DNA of 64,000 bases from Achromobacter aloeverae (GTDB lineage: Bacteria > Pseudomonadota > Gammaproteobacteria > Burkholderiales > Burkholderiaceae_B): positions 124,001-188,000 of the forward strand of contig NZ_PYAL01000003.1 in assembly GCF_004121055.1 (NCBI RefSeq), given 5' to 3'. The notes beneath the pieces are model-generated. The model made no database searches and was not told the DNA's origin. It saw only the letters and a program-made list of their open reading frames with translations. A program made the position numbers and the translations under genes. Positions 31,395 to 39,504 of the stretch are shown here, one piece after another. Every line of letters begins with the position of its first letter. Within the stretch, counting starts at the first letter, position 1.

Positions 31395-32270
31395 ATGAGT
31401 GCAGGTCACTCGGTTGAAGCGAAAAGTGCGCCCTATTACTACGTGCCAGCGGACTCCGGCCATCCGGTGCGTTGCGCGGTGGCCTTGCTGGTCACCGCCG
31501 TGGGCGCGGCGGCCTGGATCAACGGCGCCGGCCTGGGCAAATGGATGGTGCTGGTCGGCATCCTCGGCGTGATCGCCGTGCTGTACTACTGGTTCGGCGA
31601 CGCCATCGGCGAATCGGAAGGCGGCCTGAACAGCAAGCGGGTGGACGTGTCCTACCGCTGGGGCATGAGCTGGTTCATCTTCTCGGAAGTCATGTTCTTC
31701 GCCGGCTTCTTCGGCGCGTTGTGGTACGTGCGCACCATCTCCACGCCGTGGCTGGGCGACCTCGACCACAAGCTGCTGCTATGGCCGGACTTCTCCGCCG
31801 TGTGGCCCAACTTCGGCCCGGCCGGCGTGGTGGAGCACTTCCAGACGGTGGGTCCGTTCTGGCTGCCCACCATCAACACGGCCCTGCTGCTGAGTTCCGG
31901 CGTCACGCTGACCATCGCCCACCATGCCTTGCGCGAGAACCATCGGGGCAAGACGATATTCTGGCTGGCGTGCACCATCATCCTGGGCTTCATCTTCGTC
32001 GCCTGCCAGGCCACGGAATACCACCATGCCTATACCGAACTGAACCTGAAGTTCAGCTCGGGCGCCTATGGGTCCTTGTTCTTCATGCTCACCGGCTTCC
32101 ACGGCTTTCACGTGATCATGGGCGCGACCATGCTCACCGTCATGCTGGTGCGCCTGCTGCGCGGCCATTTCACGGCCGACCATCACTTCGGCTTCGAAGG
32201 CGCCGCCTGGTATTGGCACTTCGTCGATGTGGTGTGGCTGGGGCTGTATTTGTTCGTGTACTGGATGTAG
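31395..32270 (+). CDS. ctaE: cytochrome c oxidase subunit III
   Basis: The 291-aa protein with seven transmembrane helices stabilises subunit I and the D proton channel. Family motifs include WGMSWFIFSEVMFFAGFFGALWY with the conserved Glu, NTALLLSSGVTLTIAHHA, the helix region VACQATEYHHAY, and the C-terminal HFVDVVWLGLYLFVYW. A longer frame opens 13 codons upstream, but GGGAGAA lies before the Met at 31395 and conservation begins after it. The gene ends shortly before a pair of hairpins and the convergent DUF2909 gene. Confidence 0.97.
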   Translation: MSAGHSVEAKSAPYYYVPADSGHPVRCAVALLVTAVGAAAWINGAGLGKWMVLVGILGVIAVLYYWFGDAIGESEGGLNSKRVDVSYRWGMSWFIFSEVMFFAGFFGALWYVRTISTPWLGDLDHKLLLWPDFSAVWPNFGPAGVVEHFQTVGPFWLPTINTALLLSSGVTLTIAHHALRENHRGKTIFWLACTIILGFIFVACQATEYHHAYTELNLKFSSGAYGSLFFMLTGFHGFHVIMGATMLTVMLVRLLRGHFTADHHFGFEGAAWYWHFVDVVWLGLYLFVYWM

Positions 32271-32277
32271 GCCGGCG

Positions 32278-32320
32278 GGGGGAATTGAACCCCCGTCCGT
32301 ATAGGGAACGGGGACGGGGG
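32278..32320. terminator. overlapping alternative hairpins after ctaE
   Basis: CCCCC (32290-32294) can pair with GGGGG just upstream (32278-32282, loop of 7) or, as part of CCCCCGTCC (32290-32298), with GGACGGGGG (32312-32320). The two foldings exclude each other. No T-tract follows, so termination on either strand is unproven; the region lies between convergent ctaE and the DUF2909 gene. Confidence 0.4.
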
Positions 32321-32428
32321 CGCGGCGACTGGACGCGCGGGTGCCGCGCGTTGTCGAGGCCGTCCGGCGCTCCGGCGATCACGCCTTGCGGCGAGTCCTG
32401 CCGGGGCGGGAACCTCGTGGCCGGCGCC

Positions 32429-32629
32429 CTATCTAATCCCCGTGCTTTGAATCCAACCCAGCTGGTTGGCCAGCAGCACGAACAGGAACAAGGCCACCGA
32501 GAGGCCGATGCGCACCGTCAGCGCATTGACCGTACGATTGGTCGTTCCCTTGTCCTTCATCAGGTAGACCAGGGCCGACCCCAGGCTGACCAGGATGCCG
32601 ATGAAAGCGACGACGACAAGTACGCGCAT
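32429..32629 (-). CDS. DUF2909 twin-transmembrane protein
   Basis: The 66-aa protein contains two hydrophobic helices (VLVVVAFIGILVSLGSALVYL and TVRIGLSVALFLFVLLANQLGW) joined by a polar loop MKDKGTTNRTVNAL, which is the DUF2909 pattern. The start at 32629 has GGAG upstream; a 26-codon extension in frame lacks support and would overlap SURF1. It is transcribed opposite to the oxidase genes, divergent from SURF1, as seen in related oxidase loci. Function is unknown. Confidence 0.85.
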   Translation of the reverse strand: MRVLVVVAFIGILVSLGSALVYLMKDKGTTNRTVNALTVRIGLSVALFLFVLLANQLGWIQSTGIR

Positions 32630-32682
32630 GGCAGTCTCCGCGGGCGCGGACGCCCCGAATGAAATAATCGTTGTAGATATAC

Positions 32683-33474
32683 ATGGTACGTCCTCACAGC
32701 ACCGCACGCACGTTGGCCGCCCTGCTCCTGCTGGCCGCGGCCGTCGTCGTGCTGGTTTCGCTGGGCCGCTGGCAGCTGCGCCGCGCCGATGAGCGGCGCG
32801 CCATCCTCGCGGCCATCGAGCGGGGCCGTTCGCAACCGCCGCTGATGCTGGCGGCCGATACGCCGCCCACGGACCTGCAGCCCTGGCGGCCGGCGCAGGC
32901 CAACGGACACTACCGCGACGATCTCACGGTGGTGCTCGACAATCGCAACCGCGAGGGCCGTCCCGGCTACTGGATCGCCACGCCCCTATTGCTGGAAGGC
33001 AGCACACCGGCAACGGCGGTGCTGGTGCTGCGCGGGTGGATGGCGCGCGCCCAGCCAGGCCAGCCGCCGGCCGTCGCGCCGCCGGCCCCGCCCGGCATCC
33101 AGCACGTGACGGGCGAACTTGCCGAGCGCGTGCCGCGCCTGTTCGAACTTTGGCATTTCGGCGGGGCCGCCATGGATGCGCTGCCCCAGCGCCTGCCGGC
33201 CGCCGACGGCAAGCCGCCCACCGTGCAGAACCTGGACCTGGCCGAGTACGGCCGCGCCAGCGGCTTTCGCTTGCTGCCCGTGGTGCTGGAGCAAAGCGAC
33301 GCCGATGAGGACGTGCTCAAGCATGATTGGCCGCAGCCGTCCGTCGATTTCAACCAGAACCAGGGATATGCGCTGCAATGGTTCGGCTTCGCGAGCATCG
33401 CCGGCATTGCTTTCCTGGTGGTGGCGTGGCGCGCATGGCGAAGGCGGTCCGGCGGGGACCCGGGCAACCGTTAA
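32683..33474 (+). CDS. SURF1 family oxidase assembly protein
   Basis: SURF1 proteins help insert haem a into subunit I. The 263-aa protein has the N-terminal helix (LAALLLLAAAVVVLVSLGRWQLRR) ending in the conserved LGRWQLRR, a periplasmic domain with PGYWIATPLLL and VLVLRGWMAR, and a C-terminal helix after NQGYALQWFGFASIAGIAF. This is the two-helix SURF1/Shy1 topology. The region between residues 135 and 205 is Pro-rich and divergent. The gene starts at the ATG at 32683, divergent from the DUF2909 gene by 53 nt. Confidence 0.92.
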   Translation: MVRPHSTARTLAALLLLAAAVVVLVSLGRWQLRRADERRAILAAIERGRSQPPLMLAADTPPTDLQPWRPAQANGHYRDDLTVVLDNRNREGRPGYWIATPLLLEGSTPATAVLVLRGWMARAQPGQPPAVAPPAPPGIQHVTGELAERVPRLFELWHFGGAAMDALPQRLPAADGKPPTVQNLDLAEYGRASGFRLLPVVLEQSDADEDVLKHDWPQPSVDFNQNQGYALQWFGFASIAGIAFLVVAWRAWRRRSGGDPGNR

Positions 33475-33537
33475 ACTGATGGCCGGCCGGTCCCGACGGG
33501 GCAGCGCCGGTACACGAAAAAGACAGGAATCCTGCTT

Positions 33538-34185
33538 GTGACGATGACCTCTACGACTGCTGGCGATACGCACCCGCCTGCGCGCCGGCGCAGCGCGCTG
33601 ACCGTGCTGATCGTCTTTCTCGTGTCGCTGGCGCCCGTGGTCGCCGCCGTGGTCTTCTACCTGAATCCCCAATGGTGGCCACGCGATGGCAGCAACTACG
33701 GCGCCCTTATCGAACCGCAGCGCGATCTGCCCGGTCCCGGGCAGTTGCCGCTGGCCACGCTGGACGGACAGCCTTACGACCTGCGCCAATTGCGCGGCAA
33801 GTGGCTGCTGATGACCGCCGACGGCGGCGCCTGCCCGGACTCCTGCGCGCGCAAGCTGTTTATCATCCGCAATACCCACGCCAGCCAGGGGAAGAATGTG
33901 GACCGCGTGGCGCGTGTCTGGTTCATCACGGATGACGCGCCGGTGCCGAGCAAGGTGCTGGACGCCTACGTGGGCACGGTCATGGTGCGGGCGCGGCCGG
34001 AGCAGTTGGCGGCTTTCCTGCTGGAGGCCGGCGCGGACCCCGCAACGGCGTCCGGGGCCCTGGCGGGGCCGATGTGGCTGGTCGACCCGCTGGGCCACCT
34101 GATGCTGCGGTTCCCGCCTGACGCCGATCCCGTCAAGGTGCGGAGCGACCTCAGCAAGCTGATCTACAACTCGCGCATAGGCTAG
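33538..34185 (+). CDS. SCO-like single-pass membrane protein of the oxidase locus
   Basis: The 215-aa protein has one N-terminal helix (LIVFLVSLAPVVAAVVFYL) and a thioredoxin-like exported domain. In place of the SCO1 motif it has GGACPDSCARKL, a C-x3-C pair at the equivalent position, and VDPLGHLMLRF near residue 188 may hold the distal His. It lacks other SCO residues and is not a standard Sco. The GTG start at 33538 is 9 nt after AGGA; an ATG two codons later is possible. Placed between SURF1 and ctaA, it may deliver copper or electrons to subunit II; this is inference. Confidence 0.75.
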   Translation: MTMTSTTAGDTHPPARRRSALTVLIVFLVSLAPVVAAVVFYLNPQWWPRDGSNYGALIEPQRDLPGPGQLPLATLDGQPYDLRQLRGKWLLMTADGGACPDSCARKLFIIRNTHASQGKNVDRVARVWFITDDAPVPSKVLDAYVGTVMVRARPEQLAAFLLEAGADPATASGALAGPMWLVDPLGHLMLRFPPDADPVKVRSDLSKLIYNSRIG

Positions 34186-34186
34186 C

Positions 34187-35251
34187 ATGCCGACCGCGCC
34201 GCAACTCCAAGTGACCGCCGCAGTGAATGTCTCCGGCCTGGACGCCATCGTCCTCCGTTATCGCAACCTGGTTTTCTTTACCTGGTTCCTGACCCTGGAC
34301 CTGATCATGTTCGGGGCCTTCGTGCGCCTGACCGATTCGGGGCTGGGCTGTCCCGACTGGCCTGGCTGCTATGGCAGCGCCTCGCCCCTCGGGTCGCTGG
34401 CCGATATCCATCAGGCCAACCAGGCCATGCCGTTCGGGGCGGTGTCGCTGTCCAAGGCCTGGATCGAGATGATCCACCGCTATGCGGGGTCGCTGCTGGG
34501 CATGCTGATCATCGCCATCGTGTACATGGCGTTCCGCTATCGGGGCCGCCTGGGGCGGTCGCCCTTGCTCGCGGTGGCCGCGCTGGTCATCGTGTGCGTG
34601 CAAGGCGCCTTCGGCGCCTGGACCGTGACCCACCAGCTCATGCCCGCGGTCGTGACGGCCCACCTGGTGTTCGGCATGCTTACCCTCACCATGATGACCT
34701 GGCTGGCGGCGCGCGAGCGTCCGTACCAGGCGCTGGCGGCGTCGGCGGCGCGCTGGCGCGGATGGATGACCGGCGGCTTGCTGCTGCTGTTCATCCAGAT
34801 CACGCTGGGCGGGTGGGTGAGCACCAACTACGCCGCCCTGGCGTGCATGGACTTTCCCATGTGCCAGGGACATTGGGTGCCGCCCATGGACTTCGCGGGT
34901 GGCTTTTCGGTCTTCCGTGCCCTGGGTGAACTGCCGTCGGGCGAAATGATTTCGCAGTACGCCCTGACCGCCATCCACTGGGTGCACCGGAATTTCGCGT
35001 TCGTGGTTTTCCTCTACATGGGCCTGCTCGCCTGGCGCATGCGGGCCGAACCGGGCCTGCGCGGGCCGGCCACGCTGGTGCTGGCCCTGCTGGCGGCGCA
35101 ACTGCTGACCGGCCTGACCACCATTTTCTTCGAATGGCCCTTGTTGATCGCCGTCCTGCATAACGGTGGCGCCGCCGGCCTGGTCCTGGCCGCGGTCACG
35201 CTGCGCGTGCGCCTGGCGACCGCCGGCCGGGCCGCCTTGCGCAGCGTATGA
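34187..35251 (+). CDS. ctaA: CtaA, haem A synthase (COX15 family)
   Basis: CtaA oxidises the methyl group of haem O to the formyl group of haem A for cytochrome oxidase. The 354-aa membrane protein has eight helices and four conserved His sites, seen in WIEMIHRYAGSLLG, VVTAHLVFGMLTL, AIHWVHRNFAF and AVLHNGGAAG. The N-terminal LTDSGLGCPDWPGCYG and the ACMDFPMCQGHW segment contain the paired cysteines of type-1 enzymes. It begins one base after the preceding stop, so translation is probably coupled. Confidence 0.95.
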   Translation: MPTAPQLQVTAAVNVSGLDAIVLRYRNLVFFTWFLTLDLIMFGAFVRLTDSGLGCPDWPGCYGSASPLGSLADIHQANQAMPFGAVSLSKAWIEMIHRYAGSLLGMLIIAIVYMAFRYRGRLGRSPLLAVAALVIVCVQGAFGAWTVTHQLMPAVVTAHLVFGMLTLTMMTWLAARERPYQALAASAARWRGWMTGGLLLLFIQITLGGWVSTNYAALACMDFPMCQGHWVPPMDFAGGFSVFRALGELPSGEMISQYALTAIHWVHRNFAFVVFLYMGLLAWRMRAEPGLRGPATLVLALLAAQLLTGLTTIFFEWPLLIAVLHNGGAAGLVLAAVTLRVRLATAGRAALRSV

Positions 35252-35367
35252 AGCGGCGCGGGCCGCCGTTTCGCGCCACGCTGGGACAATTTGTCCAATG
35301 TAAACAGGCTCTTGCCCCCGTCCCCGACACCCGCGACGGCGCGGAGCGGAGTTAGAATAACGCCACC

Positions 35368-36264
35368 ATGACCAGCCTTGCCGCCACAGACCAGGGATTG
35401 CTCCGCCAATACCTGGTGCTCACCAAACCCCGCGTTACCCAGCTCGCCGTCTTCTGTGCCGTGATCGGCATGTTCCTGGCGACGCCCGGCTTGCCCGATC
35501 TGAAGCGCGTGGTCTTCGCCACCCTCGGCATCTGGCTGCTTGCCGCGGCTGCGTTCGCCATCAACTGCCTGATCGAGCAGGAAGTCGACGCACGCATGCT
35601 GCGCACCGCCAGGCGTCCGACCGCGCGCGGCACCATCCTGCCGCAGCAGGTGCTGATGCTGTCCGGTTTGCTGGGGGGCGCCGGCATGCTGGTGCTGTAC
35701 AACCTGGTCAATCCGCTGACCATGTGGCTGACCTTCGCCACGTTCGTCGGCTACGCCATCATCTACACCGTCATTCTGAAGCCCCGCACGCCGCAGAACA
35801 TCGTCATCGGCGGCCTGTCGGGCGCCATGCCGCCCGCGCTGGGCTGGGCCGCCGTCGCCAATGCGGTGCCGGCCGAGGCCTGGGCGCTGGTGCTGATCAT
35901 CTTCATCTGGACGCCGCCGCACTTCTGGGCCCTGGCCTTGTATCGCAGCAAGGACTACGAAAAGGCCGGGCTGCCGATGCTTCCCATCACGCACGGTCCC
36001 GAATACACCCGCCTGCAGATCCTGTTGTACAGCTGCGCCCTGCTGGCCTGCACGCTCATTCCCTATGCGTTGCGCATGAGCGGCCTGCTCTATCTGGTCG
36101 CCGCGCTGGTGCTGGGCGGCGTCTTCCTGCGCTATGCCTGGCGGCTGTACCGCGACTACAGCGATGCCCTGTCGCGGTCGATGTTCCGCTACTCCATCCT
36201 GTACCTGGCGCTGTTGTTCGGCGCCCTGTTGATCGATCACTGGCTCGGCCTGCTGCTGACCTGA
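35368..36264 (+). CDS. ctaB: CtaB/CyoE, protohaem IX farnesyltransferase (haem O synthase)
   Basis: This UbiA-family prenyltransferase farnesylates haem b to haem O, the substrate of CtaA. The 298-aa protein has about nine helices; [21 protein letters not shown] contains the first Asp-rich prenyl diphosphate-binding region and [15 protein letters not shown] the second. [10 protein letters not shown] is a haem O synthase signature. The 116-nt gap from ctaA contains GGACAA-T-TTGTCC, a 13-bp palindrome (35284-35296), and a TAGAAT close to the start, so it may have its own promoter. Confidence 0.97.
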   Translation: MTSLAATDQGLLRQYLVLTKPRVTQLAVFCAVIGMFLATPGLPDLKRVVFATLGIWLLAAAAFAINCLIEQEVDARMLRTARRPTARGTILPQQVLMLSGLLGGAGMLVLYNLVNPLTMWLTFATFVGYAIIYTVILKPRTPQNIVIGGLSGAMPPALGWAAVANAVPAEAWALVLIIFIWTPPHFWALALYRSKDYEKAGLPMLPITHGPEYTRLQILLYSCALLACTLIPYALRMSGLLYLVAALVLGGVFLRYAWRLYRDYSDALSRSMFRYSILYLALLFGALLIDHWLGLLLT

Positions 36265-36342
36265 GCGGCGGCGTCACGCGGCCACGGGGTGCCATGCCTC
36301 CGGGCCTCGCGCCCCGGCCGGGGCCTTACCGGAGACTTCCCC

Positions 36343-36942
36343 ATGTCCATCGTTCCCGCCCGCCGCGTCGCATTGCGCGCTCTTGGTGGCGTCGCCCTGC
36401 TTGCTGCCCTGGCGGCCTGCAAGGATCGTCCCGCCTTCAAGGGCAGCAGCATCGCGGGCACGCACCTGGGCAAGGACGTGGCGATGGTCGACCAGGACGG
36501 CAAGCCGCGCGCGATGGGCGATTTCGCCGGCAAGGTGGTGGTGGCTTTCTTCGGCTACACGCATTGCCCGGACGTCTGCCCCACATCGCTGGCCGAGCTG
36601 GCCCAGGTCATGCAGGCGCTGGGTGCCGACGCCGCGCGCGTGCAGGTGGTGATGATCACCGTCGATCCCGAGCGCGATACGCCCGAGGTGATGAAGCAGT
36701 ACGTCACCACCTTCAATCCCGGCTTCGTCGGTCTGACCGGCAGCGTGGCGCAGTTGAAGGCGGCGGCCTCTTCATTCAAGGCCTACTACGCCAAGGTGCC
36801 CACCAAGGACGGCTCGGACTACAGCATGGACCACAGCGCCGCCTTCTACCTGCTGGACCAGAAGGGCGAGGCCCAAGTCCTGGTCAACAACAATGCGGGC
36901 GTGGACGCGCTGGTGCACGACATCAAGCTTTTGTTGGCTTGA
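36343..36942 (+). CDS. SCO1/SenC copper chaperone for cytochrome oxidase
   Basis: Sco proteins load CuA in subunit II. The 199-aa precursor has a signal with a possible lipobox (LAALAAC at residues 20-26). Its thioredoxin fold carries the copper ligands in YTHCPDVCPTSL and the distal His in YSMDHSAAFYLLD; VDPERDTPEVM is another Sco mark. GGAGA precedes the ATG at 36343. It closes the oxidase locus; its last 20 nt overlap the convergent DUF3717 gene. Confidence 0.95.
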   Translation: MSIVPARRVALRALGGVALLAALAACKDRPAFKGSSIAGTHLGKDVAMVDQDGKPRAMGDFAGKVVVAFFGYTHCPDVCPTSLAELAQVMQALGADAARVQVVMITVDPERDTPEVMKQYVTTFNPGFVGLTGSVAQLKAAASSFKAYYAKVPTKDGSDYSMDHSAAFYLLDQKGEAQVLVNNNAGVDALVHDIKLLLA

Positions 36943-36998
36943 TCGCTGGATTGATCGCTGAGTTTGTCGCCGGATTGGTCGTGGGATTGGTCGCCGCG
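36923..36998. repeat. degenerate 12-bp tandem repeats
   Basis: About five copies of a 12-bp unit resembling GGATTGATCGCT (plus strand) encode the tail of the DUF3717 protein on the minus strand. The outermost copy runs into the end of sco. Confidence 0.7.
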
Positions 36999-37237
36999 GC
37001 CGGCGGTCCCGGCTGGACGGCATCCAGCCAGGCGGCATAGGCCTGGCGTCCCGCTTCATCCAGGCTGGCGGCGCGAAGCTCGCGCGCGCCCGTGTATATC
37101 AGCAGCGCATAAGGCGTCGCCAGGGCAGCGGCCTCGCGCCCCAGGCGCGCTTCCTCGCCGGTCGACGGCGAACGGGACCGCCAGTAATTGATGGCCTGCT
37201 CAAGCTGCGTGATCGAGATCGGCGTGCTATCGTCCAT
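36923..37237 (-). CDS. DUF3717 protein with a repeat-derived C-terminal tail
   Basis: The 104-aa protein begins MDDSTPISITQLEQAINYWRS, typical of DUF3717 proteins of Burkholderiales, which are small, soluble and of unknown function. Residues 10-75 form predicted helices. The last 22 residues are low-complexity with a four-residue period (TNPT, TNPA, TNSA, INPA, IKPT) encoded by degenerate 12-nt repeats. The final codons overlap the 3' end of sco on the other strand by 20 nt. The Met at 37237 is chosen because the upstream extension is unconserved. Confidence 0.8.
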   Translation of the reverse strand: MDDSTPISITQLEQAINYWRSRSPSTGEEARLGREAAALATPYALLIYTGARELRAASLDEAGRQAYAAWLDAVQPGPPAAATNPTTNPATNSAINPAIKPTKA

Positions 37238-37414
37238 CAAGCCATTCTCCCAGTAGAACCCAGGTCGCATGGACGGCCATCAGAGTCTGGTCACAGCTGT
37301 TTCCGACATTCATGAATGGCCTTGCAACTCTTGCAAACGGTCACCTTGCTCATGGGTTGTAAGCGTATACCGATGCTATACATCCGCCATGGACGGCTTT
37401 GCAAGGAAAATGAC

Positions 37415-38161
37415 ATGAATACCGCCCCTACCCAATCAGAATCGCGCCGCGGCCTGCATCCGCTGGTGGCCACCGCGGCTGTCTGCGTCATCGTACTGTG
37501 CGGCGTGGCCGTCGCCGCCATCGGCGGCTGGCTGCCGACGTCGAGCGGCAGGCAGGATGACGCCAACCAGGCGGCCGTGGCGCAAAACGATCCCGCCAAC
37601 GCGAACCTGGCGCCCTTGCCGGCACAGGCCCAGCAGGGCGTCATGCCGCCGCAGCAGGGCGTTGCGCCGCCCCAGCAAGGCGCGGCGCGCCAGGCGCCGG
37701 CCACGGCGCAATCCAATGCGGCGCAACCCCGTGTGGCGCAATCCAGCGTCCCGCCGCGGAACACGCCGCAGCAGCAGGGCGTGCCGCCCGCCGCCCAGAA
37801 CGACGCGGCCCAGTGCCCGCAATGCGGCACCGTCGTGTCGATGGGCCAAGTGCAGGTCCCGGTGCAGGATACCAGCAACCACATCGTCGGCACGGTCGCC
37901 GGCGGCGTGGTGGGCGGCGTCGTTGGCAACCAGTTCGGCGGTGGTGGCGGCAAGACGGCCTTGACGGTGCTGGGCGCCGTGGGCGGCGCTTTGGCAGGCA
38001 GGGAAATCGAGCGTAATATGAACCAGAAAACCGTGACGCGTTATCAGTTGGTTGCCCGCACCAATGATGGCCGCACACACACTTTCCGCAGTGATACGCC
38101 GTTCCAATATTCGACGGGCCAAGCCATACGCGTGGAAAACAACCAGCTGCTGCCGCGATGA
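37415..38161 (+). CDS. glycine-zipper 2TM-domain outer-membrane-type protein
   Basis: The 248-aa protein has an N-terminal membrane anchor (LVATAAVCVIVLCGVAVAAIGGW), a long Gln/Pro/Ala-rich linker with PPQQGVAPPQQG repeats, a CPQCG motif near residue 133, and a glycine-zipper segment (VGTVAGGVVGGVVGNQFGGG, then GAVGGALAGREIERN) as in SlyB/Rick_17kDa family proteins. A C-terminal beta domain with YQLVARTNDGRTHTF follows. An AAGGA site precedes the Met at 37415; an upstream extension is unlikely. The stop overlaps an ATG (ATGA) of the next frame. Confidence 0.85.
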   Translation: MNTAPTQSESRRGLHPLVATAAVCVIVLCGVAVAAIGGWLPTSSGRQDDANQAAVAQNDPANANLAPLPAQAQQGVMPPQQGVAPPQQGAARQAPATAQSNAAQPRVAQSSVPPRNTPQQQGVPPAAQNDAAQCPQCGTVVSMGQVQVPVQDTSNHIVGTVAGGVVGGVVGNQFGGGGGKTALTVLGAVGGALAGREIERNMNQKTVTRYQLVARTNDGRTHTFRSDTPFQYSTGQAIRVENNQLLPR

Positions 38162-38229
38162 GCGGCGGTATCGGGCCGCGCGGCGAACCTCCGAACGCGC
38201 GGGACGGTCAGGCCCCACGAGAGAGACTG

Positions 38230-39420
38230 ATGACCGACCCGCATAGCAACCCCTTCATCCTCCCCGGCCTGGGGCAGTCCGGCGACGCGGCCGGCAATCC
38301 CTTGCTCGCCAGCATGGAAATGATGCGTAAAGCCTGGGCCGGCTTGATGGGACCGGGCGGCCTGGCGCAAGTCATGCCGATGACGCCGCCGCTGAACCTG
38401 GAGGACCTCGATCGCCGCATCGCGGAACTGCGCACCGTGGAAAGCTGGCTGCGGCTGAACCTCTCCATGCTGGGCAGCACGATACAAGGCCTGGAAGTGC
38501 AGCGCTCCACCATCAATACGCTGCGCTCTTTCGTTGATAGCGTCAGCAGCCAGGCCGCCGCCGGCGCGCAATGGGGCGATGCTTCGCCGCTGGAAGTGGT
38601 GCTGGGCCTGAAGCCGGCGGGGCAGACCGCGCGACCGGCCGCCGGTGCGGCGCCTGGCGCGTCCGCCGCGGCGGCTGGCGGACAAGGTCCGAGGTCGGCG
38701 TACGGCGCCGCGCCCGTTCGCGCCCCCGAGGCCGAGGGAGCCGAAGGCGCGGACGAGGACGATCCTTACGACGAAACCGATGAAGAGCCGCCGGAAGATA
38801 ACGCGGCGGGCAACGCGTCGCCGACCGGTGCGGCGGGCGGCGGACAGGCCGCGCCTGACGCTGCCGCCACCCCTGGCGTGGGTGCGGTGCCTGCCTTCCT
38901 GGGCGGCGCGGCGCAATCCGCGTCGGAAGCCTGGTGGAACCTGCTGCAGCAGCAGTTCGGCCAATTGGCCGCGGCGACGGCGGCTTCCATGCCGGGTGGG
39001 ATGCAAGGCATGGGCGCCGCCACGCGCGGTGCGGAATCCACGTCGTCCACGGGCGCCGGTGCCGGCCAGTCCGTGACGAAGAAGGCGGCGCCTGCCCCGA
39101 AGCCGGCCGGCAAGTCCGGCGGCGGCAAGGCCGCCAAGGCCGACCCCAAGGCCGGCGCGGCCAGGACGGCGGGCGCGCAGCCGGGCGGGGCCAGGACGCC
39201 CGCCAAGCCGCGTGGTGGCAGCAAGGCCGCCAGCGTCAGTTCGACGCGGCCCCATGCCATCGCCAAGGCCCCGGTCGCCAAGCCTCCCGTTGCCAAGGGT
39301 GCGGGCAAGCCGTCACCGGCCGCCCGTCCCGCCGCGAAGAAGCCCTTGTCCAAGACCACGACCGACGGCACCCCTCGCAACGCAGTCCGTGTTGCAGGAT
39401 CGCGCCGTCCGCTCTCGTAA
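38230..39420 (+). CDS. phaM: PhaM, polyhydroxyalkanoate granule regulatory protein
   Basis: PhaM binds PHA granules, activates PHA synthase and links granules to the nucleoid. Residues 60-115 match the family core (LNLEDLDRRIAELRTVESWL and NLSMLGSTIQGLEVQRST). The C-terminal 130 residues are Lys/Ala/Pro-rich with histone-H1-like PAKKP and KPAGK motifs, the likely DNA-binding part. The middle is an acidic, Ala/Gly-rich linker. At 396 aa it is longer than characterised PhaM (about 260). The Met at 38230 after GAGAG is preferred; an ATG at 38158 overlapping the upstream stop is an alternative. Confidence 0.88.
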   Translation: MTDPHSNPFILPGLGQSGDAAGNPLLASMEMMRKAWAGLMGPGGLAQVMPMTPPLNLEDLDRRIAELRTVESWLRLNLSMLGSTIQGLEVQRSTINTLRSFVDSVSSQAAAGAQWGDASPLEVVLGLKPAGQTARPAAGAAPGASAAAAGGQGPRSAYGAAPVRAPEAEGAEGADEDDPYDETDEEPPEDNAAGNASPTGAAGGGQAAPDAAATPGVGAVPAFLGGAAQSASEAWWNLLQQQFGQLAAATAASMPGGMQGMGAATRGAESTSSTGAGAGQSVTKKAAPAPKPAGKSGGGKAAKADPKAGAARTAGAQPGGARTPAKPRGGSKAASVSSTRPHAIAKAPVAKPPVAKGAGKPSPAARPAAKKPLSKTTTDGTPRNAVRVAGSRRPLS

Positions 39421-39504
39421 AATGCCACCCCGTCCGGGCCGCTCGATGGCCCTTCTCCCGCTCCGCCGCTTGCCGCGCGGGGCGCTATTGCGAAGTTTTT
39501 CCCT

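Noticed and set aside
32271-32342. A tRNA or tmRNA 3' part on the minus strand, suggested by GGGGG-TTCAATT-CCCCC
   Set aside because: Only the T-arm-like hairpin is present. No 7-bp acceptor partner is at the right distance, no CCA follows, and the upstream DNA encodes the DUF2909 protein.
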